From NCBI GenBank assembly GCA_016707705.1, contig JADJHD010000016.1, positions 1-64,000 of the forward strand: 64,000 bases of DNA. Direction: 5' to 3'. Each line of letters opens with the position of its first letter. Position 1 is the stretch's first letter. Source of the stretch: Bacteroidales bacterium. GTDB lineage: Bacteria; Bacteroidota; Bacteroidia; Bacteroidales; UBA4417. The position numbers and the translations under genes were made by a program. Shown piece after piece: positions 1-8,504 of the stretch. The notes under the pieces were generated by a model. The model did no database searches. It had not been told where the DNA came from and saw only the letters and a list, made by a program, of their open reading frames with translations.

Positions 1-251
1 CCATAAGTTCCTTTTTTCATTTATATAAGCATTCTCCCCAACTAAACATGATTTCTTGTTAAGTATTTTCTCTTTTCACAAGGAAGTCTTCGGTAGGAAA
101 ATTGAATTAACAACTTCTTGGTTAGTAACAATTCTTGTTAGATAGAACTGGATAGTCCGCAAAAGTTATTTGAGAATAAGACCCCATTTTTTATTTCTGT
201 TTGTAATTGTGTTGTCAATTTTTTGCCTTGCCCATAACTATTTGCTTCCCG

Positions 252-680
252 CTACTCAAACCCATACATAAAAGTATTCAATTGTCCATTGGAACTCTTC
301 ACTCCTGCAATGTCCATTAATTCTTCAAAATATTTGCAGAGACGCTCCCGATCCTCAGTATCCAGCGCTAGACTGACACCTTCAAACCTGGCGAGCCCTT
401 TCCCTATGGCCTTCTGGTAATCTTCATCCGATGCCTTTCCACTCAGGGTAAGTTTCTCAAAATCAGTAGCTGTCTGGTTGAGTTTTTCACTCAGCACTGG
501 TCGCAGTGACGAATCTGCCAATCCCGTATACAGTGATCCGGGTTCAGCAAGAAATTTCTCCTGCTGTCTGAATTTCTCAAAAGCTACACCAAGTTTATTG
601 TTGTGAGTAGCTTCCTTTGGCTTACAGGATGCTACAAAGATCATACAGATAAGCAAGAGGTTAAATAATCTGGGATACAT
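252..680 (-). CDS. Small lipoprotein, DUF4844-like
   Basis: This 142-residue protein starts with a lipoprotein signal peptide: a hydrophobic stretch followed by a lipobox VASC, with the cysteine at about residue 19, so it is probably anchored in a membrane. The body resembles the small DUF4844 family from memory, with a conserved C-terminal block around LDTEDRERLCKYFEELMDI followed by a GFE ending. No catalytic motif is visible and I propose no function. It lies 60 bases downstream of the decayed histidine kinase on the same strand and may once have shared its transcript. The sequence upstream to the window edge (1-251, beyond its stop) is AT-rich and shows no gene. Confidence 0.7.
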   Translation of the reverse strand: MYPRLFNLLLICMIFVASCKPKEATHNNKLGVAFEKFRQQEKFLAEPGSLYTGLADSSLRPVLSEKLNQTATDFEKLTLSGKASDEDYQKAIGKGLARFEGVSLALDTEDRERLCKYFEELMDIAGVKSSNGQLNTFMYGFE

Positions 681-740
681 ATACAGGTCTATAAAATATT
701 GATATTGAACCGGAATTATCTATTGCGAAAATTCATTAGA

Positions 741-1745
741 TTACAATTTGCCAACAGTCTGAAACGGAATTGTAAAGCTAAAAATACTGCCCTTTCCTGC
801 TGTCGATTCAAACCAAATTTTTCCTCCCATAAGTTCCACCAGTCCTTTGGCAATGGATAATCCCAGTCCGCTACCTCCTGTTTTCTTGCTCAGCACTGTT
901 TCATCTGCCTGTCTGAAAGGAGAAAATACAACACTCTTTTTCACATCAGGGATTCCGCAACCGGTATCGCTTACCGTGAACAGAAATTCTTTCTCTGATT
1001 TCAGCTCACATTTTAATAGGATACTGCCTTCATCAGTAAACTTGATGGCGTTGCCAATCAGTTTATTGAGAACCTGCTTGAGATGCCTGAAATCAATGAG
1101 AACCATTCGCTGATTCATTTCCAGAGAATGTTCAAACAACAGTGGAATATTAGATTTTCCTTTCTGGTTCTGCATTTGCGCAATAAAGTATTCCTGCATC
1201 TCTTCCAATAGTCCAATTACATCTCCAATATTTGCAAACAACTGGATTTGCCCGGTTTGAATTCGCGAAATAATCAAAATATCCTCAATGGTATCGATCA
1301 AATCAGTGGTTCCTCTTTTAATGGAAGCTCGAGAAACTGCTGCGCTGATCCTCGCTTAGATCAAGGAGTTTACAATCAAGTCAGAAAGCCAATGATTGCA
1401 TTAAGTGAGTGAATTTCGTAAGATATTATCAGAAAAGCCGTTTTCAGTTTTTCAGATTCTTCCGCTTTTTTCCCTTGCCTCTATAAGTTGTGCTTCAATT
1501 GCATTGCGCTTATTCATTTCCCGCCGGACCAGCAAAAACAACAACCAGCCGGTTAGCAGTACATAGAACCAGCCTTTATAGGTAGAAACAAGGTTGAGAG
1601 TATGCGTATCCTTGAAAAGAAGAAACATAAACCGGTCAGAAAACAGAATCCAGAGCACACCCAGCACAATATAAATAAGTGTTATCCGGAATGCAAAACT
1701 GTATTTCTTCTTAAAGTTTGTGAGAAAACTGGAAAGATTGATCAT
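741..1745 (-). pseudogene. Decayed membrane sensor histidine kinase
   Basis: Two open pieces and a broken middle make up one ancestral kinase. The upstream piece (1452-1745) has two membrane helices (IYIVLGVLWILFSDRFM and WFYVLLTGWLLFLLV) and the start of a coiled linker. The downstream piece (741-1301) is the end of HisKA plus a complete-looking HATPase domain with NKLIGNAIKFTDEG, DTGCGIP and GGSGLGLSIAKGLVELMGG. Between them the reading frame is lost several times. One extra base in the T6 run at 1465-1470 breaks the linker. After correcting it, the H-box reads ISYEIHSLNAII instead of the usual SHEIRTPLNAII, so the phospho-accepting histidine is a tyrosine and one residue is missing. Another frame change and stop follow near GFLT. 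Multiple independent lesions plus loss of the key residue make this a true pseudogene rather than a sequencing slip. Confidence 0.88.
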
Positions 1746-2114
1746 TTTGAATAGTATCTAAAAAATGGAAACAAGTGAGACTTTCGTCAAAAAAATGAAG
1801 TATATCCCGGACAACTATGCAAATAATCCTATCTATAGTAAAGATACTATGATTTTAGGATGAAAGCAAGATACCAGATGGAATGTTAAAATTTAAAATA
1901 TCGACTCCTGAAACCAGATTATCTCATACAATCCAATTATTTTCAAATGCTTTATGAATGCCGTTCCCAACCAATAATAACAGAATATGAATGAGACTGA
2001 TATAGTTGTTGAAGAAGTATTTTTCAGAAGGAGAAATTTCTTTACAATTAATCGAATTCCATGCAACCCTTTTTCATAAAATTGGCCCTATAAACCTGAT
2101 AAAGAAATCCTTCC
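1746..2114. other. Divergent intergenic region, no gene seen
   Basis: This stretch of about 370 bases separates the minus-strand kinase remnant from the plus-strand outer-membrane gene. It is AT-rich and carries no convincing ORF. An in-frame ATG at 2006 gives only a shadow of the next gene in another frame. I found no clean TAnnTTTG promoter box. Confidence 0.5.
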
Positions 2115-2861
2115 ATGCAAAGTTTTCGCTCAATTTCCTTTCTTTTAAGTTTTTTCCTCTGTACTCTGTTTCCCGGCTTAATTCAGGCTCAGGAAAAAGG
2201 ACAGGATGCCGTGTACCTGAAAAATGGCAGCATTCTTTATGGTAAAATATTGGAATACACTGAAGGCAAGGAAGTTAAAATAGAGATTATTGGACATAAC
2301 GTATTGGTCTTCCCGGTTTCGGAGGTTGAGAAGACTGCCTATAAACTGATGGGAAATGCAAATAATGAGCCCCAGAAAGGAATAACTCTGGGCAGTTCTG
2401 TTTCATTCCTCGGAGGAAGCAGCAGCTCTCTTGGTTTTAATTTCAATACTTCCTACCTCTTTGCAAACAGGATGAGCGCAGGACTGGGTACCGGGGTTGA
2501 GTTTTTCTCCTATCAGGTTCTGCCGGTTTATGCAGAATTCAATTATTACATGCTTAAGACCGGACTTACCCCTTACATTTATGCAAAGGGCGGCTATAGT
2601 TTCCCATTGTCAAAACCATATAATGACTATTGGGCAAACCCGGAGTACAAAGGTGGAATTCTGGCATCAGCCGGAATGGGACTTCGAAAGGATTTCCACA
2701 ATAGTCTGTCACTGCTCTTTTCTGTTGGATTCCGATATCAGAAGCTTCGCACCTACACTGAATACTACCCATGGTATTCTGGTCAAAGTACATCCGAGTC
2801 AATGACCAGAATTGATCATCTTAAAAGAATTAACGTATCCATCGGATTCCTGTTCCGATAA
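2115..2861 (+). CDS. Outer-membrane beta-barrel protein
   Basis: The 248-residue product has a signal peptide of about 25 residues ending in IQAQ. A short N-terminal region follows, with the motif VYLKNGSILYGKILEY seen in many Bacteroidota envelope proteins before a barrel. The rest alternates polar and aromatic or aliphatic residues in strands (LGFNFNTSYLF, LPVYAEFNYYML, TPYIYAKGGYSF) and ends in an aromatic strand, INVSIGFLFR. A terminal strand ending in F-R is typical of outer-membrane barrels. This fits a small eight-strand-like porin or OmpW/OprF-type fold, but no specific family is recognised. It is followed 28 bases later by the LVIVD lipoprotein gene, so the two probably share a transcript. 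Confidence 0.8.
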   Translation: MQSFRSISFLLSFFLCTLFPGLIQAQEKGQDAVYLKNGSILYGKILEYTEGKEVKIEIIGHNVLVFPVSEVEKTAYKLMGNANNEPQKGITLGSSVSFLGGSSSSLGFNFNTSYLFANRMSAGLGTGVEFFSYQVLPVYAEFNYYMLKTGLTPYIYAKGGYSFPLSKPYNDYWANPEYKGGILASAGMGLRKDFHNSLSLLFSVGFRYQKLRTYTEYYPWYSGQSTSESMTRIDHLKRINVSIGFLFR

Positions 2862-2889
2862 TCAAGACATAACCTAAAATTTCAACATT

Positions 2890-4167
2890 ATGAAAACCAA
2901 GGGATTCCAATTTATAGCCTTATTGTTGCTGGCTACAGGACTTTTTTCCTGCAAGGATAGTTTTGTAGAAAGACGTACCTACACAGCCTACGTCCCAACC
3001 TATATGACCTATGATGAAATGCGACTGGCAATCAAGGCTACCAGTCCGACAGAGGTCGGTACACCCGGGAAAATAGCAGTGCGCGATCAATACCTCTTCA
3101 TCAATGAAAAGTACAAGGGAGTCCATATCTACGATAATTCAAATCCAGCTGCCCCGGTGAACCTAAGTTTCATTGATATTCCAGGGAATGTGGATATGGC
3201 TATAAAGGGAAATTTCCTCTATGCCGACAGCTATGTTGATCTGGTCGTAATTAATATCCGCGACGTTAACAATCCTATCGAAATAGCCCGTATCCAGAAT
3301 ATTTTCCCATACACCATTCCTGAAACTGATTACACCTACCCGATTACCGGAATAGACCAGGCAAAGGGCGTCATCACCGGATGGCAGGTGCAGGAAGTGA
3401 CGGAAGATGCCGGAGCAGGAGGTGGCTACAGATACTTCTATTACGATAAGGCCAGCAATATGGTTAGCGGAAGCATGGATCTTACTTCCTCCTCCACTCA
3501 AATCATTGGTGTTGGCGGATCCCTTGCCAGATTTATTATTTATGGGGATCAGTTCTATGGACTTAACCAAACCGACATGCAGGTGATTGACATCACCAAT
3601 CCGACAGCACCTGTTGCAGGCTCCAAGATTCAACTGCAGAGAATGGTTGAAACTGTATTCATTGATCAGACCAATCTCTTTATCGGGACTCAAACCGGAA
3701 TGCTGATTTACTCACTAAACAATCCTGCTACCCCAACCTACATTACTGAATATAATCATATGCAGAGTTGCGATCCGGTTGTAGTTCAGGACAATATGGC
3801 CTATGTTACCATGCGTGCCGGCAATAATTGCGGAAATTTCCAGAATCTGATGGATGTGATAGACCTTCATGTTATAACCAGTCCGCAGTTGGTAAGAAGC
3901 TATCCCATGACTGAACCTTACGGACTCGGTATCGACAACAAGAAACTCTTTGTATGTGATGGTTCTGCCGGATTAAAGATATATGACGCCACTGATCCTC
4001 TCAGGATTGATGAGCATCTGCTCAGTACATTCAGTTCCATTCAGGCAAGGGATGTCATCCCGATGAATGGTGTACTGGTTTGCATGACTACTGACGGAAT
4101 TTATCAGTATGACTATACCGATCTGAATAATCTTCAGTTGCTGAGCACGATTACGTTCGGGAAGTAG
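2890..4167 (+). CDS. LVIVD-repeat lipoprotein (beta-propeller)
   Basis: This 425-residue protein begins with a lipoprotein signal peptide (GLFSC, cysteine near residue 21). The remainder consists of LVIVD-type repeats that build a beta-propeller. Clear examples are DLVVINIRDVNNP, DMQVIDITNPTAP and GLKIYDATDP, each pairing a hydrophobic strand with a D-x-x-N/D-P turn. Members of this family are exported surface or periplasmic proteins with no known catalytic activity and are thought to act in binding. It sits directly after the barrel protein on the plus strand, suggesting an envelope pair. Downstream it converges on the transporter gene across the repeat-rich gap. Confidence 0.85.
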   Translation: MKTKGFQFIALLLLATGLFSCKDSFVERRTYTAYVPTYMTYDEMRLAIKATSPTEVGTPGKIAVRDQYLFINEKYKGVHIYDNSNPAAPVNLSFIDIPGNVDMAIKGNFLYADSYVDLVVINIRDVNNPIEIARIQNIFPYTIPETDYTYPITGIDQAKGVITGWQVQEVTEDAGAGGGYRYFYYDKASNMVSGSMDLTSSSTQIIGVGGSLARFIIYGDQFYGLNQTDMQVIDITNPTAPVAGSKIQLQRMVETVFIDQTNLFIGTQTGMLIYSLNNPATPTYITEYNHMQSCDPVVVQDNMAYVTMRAGNNCGNFQNLMDVIDLHVITSPQLVRSYPMTEPYGLGIDNKKLFVCDGSAGLKIYDATDPLRIDEHLLSTFSSIQARDVIPMNGVLVCMTTDGIYQYDYTDLNNLQLLSTITFGK

Positions 4168-4170
4168 CGG

Positions 4171-4510
4171 AAAGTTCGGGGTTCCAAATTCTTGCAAGTA
4201 GCAACAATTAGAACACGGATGACGCAGATGAAACGGATTTACACTGATTTTGAAAGTGTATAATACAACTCCATTTTCATACGCCAGCCGTTGGACTTCG
4301 CTACGCTGCACATCCTCACATCTCCTCACATCTCCACATCTGCATCCGCCAGCCGGCTGACTTCGCTATGTTGCTCATCTTCACATCCTCACATCTCCAC
4401 ATCTCCACATCTCCACATCTCCACATCTCCATCCGCCAGGCGGCGGACTCCGCTGCGCTTCGCATCCTCATCCGCCAGGCGGCGGACTTCGCTACGCTTC
4501 GCATCCTCAA
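4171..4510. repeat. Composite intergenic repeat, copy 1
   Basis: A non-coding block between two convergent genes. It begins with AAAGTTCGGGGTT (4171-4183), then AGTAGCAACAATTAGAACAC (4198-4217), then degenerate and intact palindromes based on TCCGCCAGGCGGCGGA. The 8-base unit ACATCTCC is repeated five times without error at 4391-4430. Two 39-base units (4431-4469 and 4470-4508) follow in tandem, each holding the palindrome plus a GCTACGCTTCGCATC-type tail. The same parts in the same order recur at 50846-51168. The palindromes could also stop transcription from both flanking genes. Confidence 0.85.
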
Positions 4511-4523
4511 ACTGTTTTTGACT

Positions 4524-5858
4524 TCAGGCAGTCACACCCTCCTTCACAGAATTTGTTTTTCTGAGAAGCATCAGCAGGAAAAGCAGTCCGATGGCGAAGA
4601 AAATGGTGATGGCAAGTACAGAGTAGCGCATGCTACCGGTGAGGGCTTCAATGATACCAAAGCTGAAAGTCCCGGCAACAGTGGCCAGTTTCTCCATCAC
4701 ATCATAGAAGCTGAAGAAAGAAGTATGATCAGTGGTTTCGGGGAGCATTTTTGAATAGGTGGAACGCGCCAGCGACTGGGATCCACCCATTACGATACCT
4801 ATGAAGAATGCAGCGGTTACAAAGCCAGCAGCACCTGTAATTGTGTAGGCATAAATACAGATGAACATCCACATGACCACAGAAATAATCAGGGCTTTCA
4901 GGTTTCCAATTTTGCCCGACAATCTTGCGAAGGACCAGGCCCCAAACATTCCCACCAGTTGAATCACGAGAATCGTGGGAATAAGCACTCCTTCCTTCAA
5001 TCCAAGTTCCTTTTCGCCGAAAGTAGCTGCCATGAACATTGTGGTGAGGGTTCCCATCATCATGAAAAAGAAACCGATGAGATACACGCTCAGTTTATAG
5101 GATTTCCGCACCTGATTGAACACAACCCTTAGTTCCTTGTATCCATTGGTAAGAACACTGGCACGTTGCATCCTTTTTCGGTAGGTGTATTTGGGAAGAT
5201 GGCGAAAGGTCATGGTGGAGAATCCAAACCACCAAAGGAATACGGTAAGGAAAGAGATCCTTGCAGGCATGTCGGAATCTTTCGTAAAACCAAAAAGGTC
5301 AGGCATCATTATCATCCAAAGGTTGAACAACAGCAGGACGACTCCCCCAAGATATCCCATTGAATAACCCCTGGCACTGATTCTGTCCTGATCCTCAGGC
5401 TCAGCAATTACAGGGAGAAATGAATTATAGAATACAATACTTCCCCCATAGCCAATCGTCCCCAAAGTGAAAGCCAGAATCCCAAGCTCGATATGGTTCG
5501 AATCGAAGAAATAGAGGAGTCCGCAGGCTACAGCACCAATAATCGTAAAAGCCCTCATAAAGCCTTTCCTTCTGCCTGTGAAATCAGCCATGGAGGAAAA
5601 CAAGGGCGAACCCAGTGCCACCACGAGGTAAGCTGCTGCTATCGACCAGGAATACAGAACTGTATTGACAATTTCGACACCGAAAAACGAAACAGTGAAA
5701 TCGGTACCATGCCGGGTAACGGCGTTGTAATAGATTGGAAATATAGCTGATGCAATGGTAAGCTGGTATACCGAATTGGCCCAATCATACATCACCCATG
5801 CCCTGACAACTTTTGGATCGCCTTTCACAATGGATTGAACATCTTTCCTGTTTATCAC
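4524..5858 (-). CDS. MFS transporter, UMF1 (Atg22-like) family
   Basis: This 444-residue integral membrane protein has roughly twelve hydrophobic helices. Its N-terminus reads VVRAWVMYDWANSVYQLTI; the W-x-x-Y-D-W-A-N-S motif just before the first helix is diagnostic of the UMF1 branch of the major facilitator superfamily, related to the yeast vacuolar effluxer Atg22. GGSQSLARSTYSKMLP, in the second half, is another typical UMF1 signature. The substrate of bacterial members is generally unknown; Atg22 exports amino acids from the vacuole. The gene starts 46 bases downstream of the PPAD-like gene on the same strand, with no terminator visible between them, so co-transcription is likely. The tandem repeat block begins just past its stop codon. 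Confidence 0.88.
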   Translation of the reverse strand: MINRKDVQSIVKGDPKVVRAWVMYDWANSVYQLTIASAIFPIYYNAVTRHGTDFTVSFFGVEIVNTVLYSWSIAAAYLVVALGSPLFSSMADFTGRRKGFMRAFTIIGAVACGLLYFFDSNHIELGILAFTLGTIGYGGSIVFYNSFLPVIAEPEDQDRISARGYSMGYLGGVVLLLFNLWMIMMPDLFGFTKDSDMPARISFLTVFLWWFGFSTMTFRHLPKYTYRKRMQRASVLTNGYKELRVVFNQVRKSYKLSVYLIGFFFMMMGTLTTMFMAATFGEKELGLKEGVLIPTILVIQLVGMFGAWSFARLSGKIGNLKALIISVVMWMFICIYAYTITGAAGFVTAAFFIGIVMGGSQSLARSTYSKMLPETTDHTSFFSFYDVMEKLATVAGTFSFGIIEALTGSMRYSVLAITIFFAIGLLFLLMLLRKTNSVKEGVTA

Positions 5859-5904
5859 CGCTATTTTCTTTTGATGAATACTAATTATCTATCAGTCAAT
5901 CTCC

Positions 5905-7947
5905 TTACCGGGTTACAGAAATCTTGCCGGTATAGTGTTTCGTTCCGGCAATGAGTGAATAGAAATACAATCCGGGCGAGAGTCGGTTCCCCTGAGAATC
6001 GGTGAGATCCCATTCCTCAGAATGAATTCCCTGAGAATGATAAGAAGCTTCCTTTGAATACACCTTCTTGCCAGCCAGAGAGTAAATCTCAAGCTGCAAC
6101 TTTCCCTCATTCCCCATCCAGTAAGTAAAAGTTGCAGAAGTAGCAGCAGGATTGGGGAATACAGAAACTGAATTATCAGTATTCCGATATTTATCCCTTG
6201 AAGTGAGAACAGATGGATCAGCACAAATCATGACCTGATGCAGACTGGTTTCAGTTGCTACCGAAAGAGGATCACATACCCATTCTGTCTTGCCTGCCTG
6301 CAAATGTACCCTCACGTTTAAGGTGAGATTTTCTCCCGGGGCCATTGCATATGGCAGATTAAGAGTAAAAGGATCGATATACCAGGGCAAGGAAGCCGTT
6401 CCTTCGGATGTAATGCTGGTTACAGAAACCGGCTGCGATGTATAATTCAGGATTTTAAACTCCTTCCCAAAGTACAATTCCTCGAAGCTGGAATAAAACA
6501 GTGTATCCGGTGATACAACAATATCAGGTGGATTGGAAACGGCTATCTCGAATTTATGGGGATCAGGAGCACCGATAAAAGGATGGTTTTCACTTCTTCC
6601 GGATGCATCTTCGGCGTGAATATAATAGGCGATGGTGCTTCCTTCCATTTGTCCTGGTATGGTTGCTGAATAATGGTTGGCAGAGGTGTTTACCATATTC
6701 AGTGTATCATAGGAACCGCCATTTACCTTGTAAATAACCCATACTGAATCCGGATAGACCGCCTGCTGACTGAATGCAGTTATATTGGCAGTAATGGTAT
6801 ACCCAGCCTGAGCCGGAAGTGTTCCTGAAAGTGGCATATGTTCAATATAAAGCATTCCCCTGTCCGACATTTCATGTGTCCGGCAATGCAATGCATCCGT
6901 TGATTCCCAGCTTGCCGATGACAGTTCAAGATAACCTGAGATAAGGTAGCCCGGCATTGCCTGCTGATAGGCAAGCAATGCACCTGCATCGTTGGCAGTC
7001 CCCATGAAAGGCACGAATACCTTATTGTTCATGATATATGAATTGGTATAGGGCTCATCATTGGGGGTGTTCACCCTATAAACCCTGTAAGGTGTTCCAT
7101 AGGATGAAATCTGTGATGCATAAAATGAAGCTGTAGCTTCAATCATCGAATATTGCGGATGTGAAACCGGCACCTTTCTGATCAGAACCTTATCTGGACC
7201 AAGAAATTTGCCCCAGCAATCAATATGATCGATATAGGTTCCATTGGGATCTTCTTCAACCATGTAATTATCGATTCCCAAATAATCATGCATTTTCTGT
7301 GCTACCTGTTCATGGGTTTGTGTTGGGTTTTCCTCCCACACCAGGGTTGTTGATGAGGATTGATGCATCCCATCGGTCATGTAGTTGCCACCGGTATGGA
7401 TCACGTTCATTCCGAACCATTCTATCCCCTGCAACTGAGCCACTTTCTTTGGGACTTCATCATCATTGGGCCTGGGACGGTTATAGGGAAAGTCGACGAT
7501 TCCGGTCTGGTTATCCCCGTAAGTTATATACCATGGACCATAATCCCGGGTCCAGTATGAATCACTATTTGCAATCAGGTAAGAGCAATTGGCAGTATTC
7601 ACGCCATTCGACTGATATTGAGAATTCACGGTAGTCTGCTGGGAAGCGCTGTTCACAATGGTAATCACCTTTCCATCCTTTGCCATCTCCTTGATCAGAC
7701 TCATTGGAATACCAAAGGGATACCGGATCAGAACGCTTTCTGTCGGACCGAATTCCTCAACATTCCTGATGATTCCGGAAGGAGGATCAGTTTCAACGAA
7801 ACTTCTACCAATTTCATTTTTCCGCAATGCCTCTTCAGGCGTCATGTAGTGCTTCAGTCCATTATTCGGATCCTGAACCTGCGAGAAAGATGTTAGTGAA
7901 AACAGAGAGCAAAGGAAAAGCAAGCTGAATTTGAAGAAAGACTTCAT
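5905..7947 (-). CDS. Secreted peptidylarginine deiminase, PPAD-like, T9SS cargo
   Basis: The 680-residue enzyme has a signal peptide ending near TSFSQ, a deiminase domain (about 50-375), an Ig-like region, a further beta domain and a T9SS type A sorting domain (VFPNPAATSATF). It resembles P. gingivalis PPAD, which converts C-terminal arginine of peptides to citrulline. Visible active-site residues are D135 in WTRDYGP, H241 and D243 in YIDHIDCWGKF, N302 in YTNSYIMNN and the nucleophile C355 in DALHCRTHEM. R157 and R159 in YNRPRPND match the two arginines that bind the substrate carboxylate in PPAD. Compared with the PPAD positions I recall (130, 152, 154, 236, 238, 297, 351), the offset is 5 residues throughout and 4 at the cysteine. 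Agmatine deiminases lack this arrangement and are not secreted. The transporter gene follows 46 bases downstream. Confidence 0.93.
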   Translation of the reverse strand: MKSFFKFSLLFLCSLFSLTSFSQVQDPNNGLKHYMTPEEALRKNEIGRSFVETDPPSGIIRNVEEFGPTESVLIRYPFGIPMSLIKEMAKDGKVITIVNSASQQTTVNSQYQSNGVNTANCSYLIANSDSYWTRDYGPWYITYGDNQTGIVDFPYNRPRPNDDEVPKKVAQLQGIEWFGMNVIHTGGNYMTDGMHQSSSTTLVWEENPTQTHEQVAQKMHDYLGIDNYMVEEDPNGTYIDHIDCWGKFLGPDKVLIRKVPVSHPQYSMIEATASFYASQISSYGTPYRVYRVNTPNDEPYTNSYIMNNKVFVPFMGTANDAGALLAYQQAMPGYLISGYLELSSASWESTDALHCRTHEMSDRGMLYIEHMPLSGTLPAQAGYTITANITAFSQQAVYPDSVWVIYKVNGGSYDTLNMVNTSANHYSATIPGQMEGSTIAYYIHAEDASGRSENHPFIGAPDPHKFEIAVSNPPDIVVSPDTLFYSSFEELYFGKEFKILNYTSQPVSVTSITSEGTASLPWYIDPFTLNLPYAMAPGENLTLNVRVHLQAGKTEWVCDPLSVATETSLHQVMICADPSVLTSRDKYRNTDNSVSVFPNPAATSATFTYWMGNEGKLQLEIYSLAGKKVYSKEASYHSQGIHSEEWDLTDSQGNRLSPGLYFYSLIAGTKHYTGKISVTR

Positions 7948-7971
7948 AACCGGAGGATTTTATTGGATTCT

Positions 7972-7979
7972 CAAAAGTA
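7972..7979 (-). promoter_or_regulatory. Possible -7 box for the PPAD-like gene
   Basis: Read on the minus strand, TACTTTTG matches the Bacteroidota -7 consensus TAnnTTTG and lies 24 bases upstream of the start codon. No TTG -33 box is found at the expected 19-21 base spacing, so this is tentative. Confidence 0.35.
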
Positions 7980-8026
7980 AGAATTAACTGAAATAGCGTG
8001 GTGTTTACATTGAGTTTATAATGAAG

Positions 8027-8176
8027 AACCCCGCCGCAAGCTGCGGGGTATCAGAATTCATCCGCCGGCTGGCGGACAGAATTCAGAATAACAACCAAAT
8101 TTTCAAATTCTGACTCCTGAATTCTGTATTCACCAAACAACTAAAATAAGAATATCTCGCAGCAAGCTGCGGGGAA
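8027..8176. repeat. Cluster of intergenic palindromes
   Basis: Three palindromic elements lie within 150 bases upstream of the PPAD-like gene. CCCCGCCGCAAGCTGCGGGG occurs near 8029-8048. A nested palindrome at 8054-8084 has GAATTC arms outside TCCGCC/GGCGGA arms. A partial copy of the first element, GCAGCAAGCTGCGGGG, is near 8160-8175. The central TCCGCCGGCTGGCGGA is the same kind of palindrome as in the composite repeats at 4.2 and 51 kb. No gene is visible here or between 8180 and 8460. Confidence 0.7.
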
Positions 8177-8468
8177 TTGAACCCATAAAGAGATTAAATC
8201 ACAATGAATTTGAAATGGAAGATTTTTTTCAGCCCGCTTTGCACCTTTCGGCATAAATATGGAACTACGGACCAGGCATCTTAAAATGAATCAGCAAGGA
8301 AAATGAAACAGAAAATATCAATATTTACCAATGATTTACAAGTAATTGAAAAAATTTATAAAGTCCTGAAAATCGTCAAAATACCTTACATCGCTTGTCA
8401 GATAACAATTCCATATCGAAGAAATCAAAATATTTTAATTTAGATTGGAAAAAAATTGCAGTTACTTG

Positions 8469-8498
8469 TTGATTTGGGGAAATTATAGGGTATATTTG
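8469..8498 (+). promoter_or_regulatory. Bacteroidota-type promoter for a small RNA
   Basis: A TTG at 8469-8471 is followed after 19 bases by TATATTTG at 8491-8498. This matches the Bacteroidota housekeeping sigma consensus (TTG, 19-21 base spacer, TAnnTTTG) exactly. Transcription would begin around 8504-8506, just before a hairpin-rich non-coding stretch. Confidence 0.75.
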
Positions 8499-8504
8499 CA
8501 GTGG

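Noticed and set aside
4391..4430. Five ACATCTCC repeats as a CRISPR-like array
   Set aside because: The unit is 8 bases with no spacers and no cas genes are nearby; it is a simple tandem repeat within a composite element.
5905..7947. Calling the deiminase an agmatine deiminase
   Set aside because: It has a signal peptide, a T9SS tail and the paired arginines of PPAD, which cytosolic agmatine deiminases lack.
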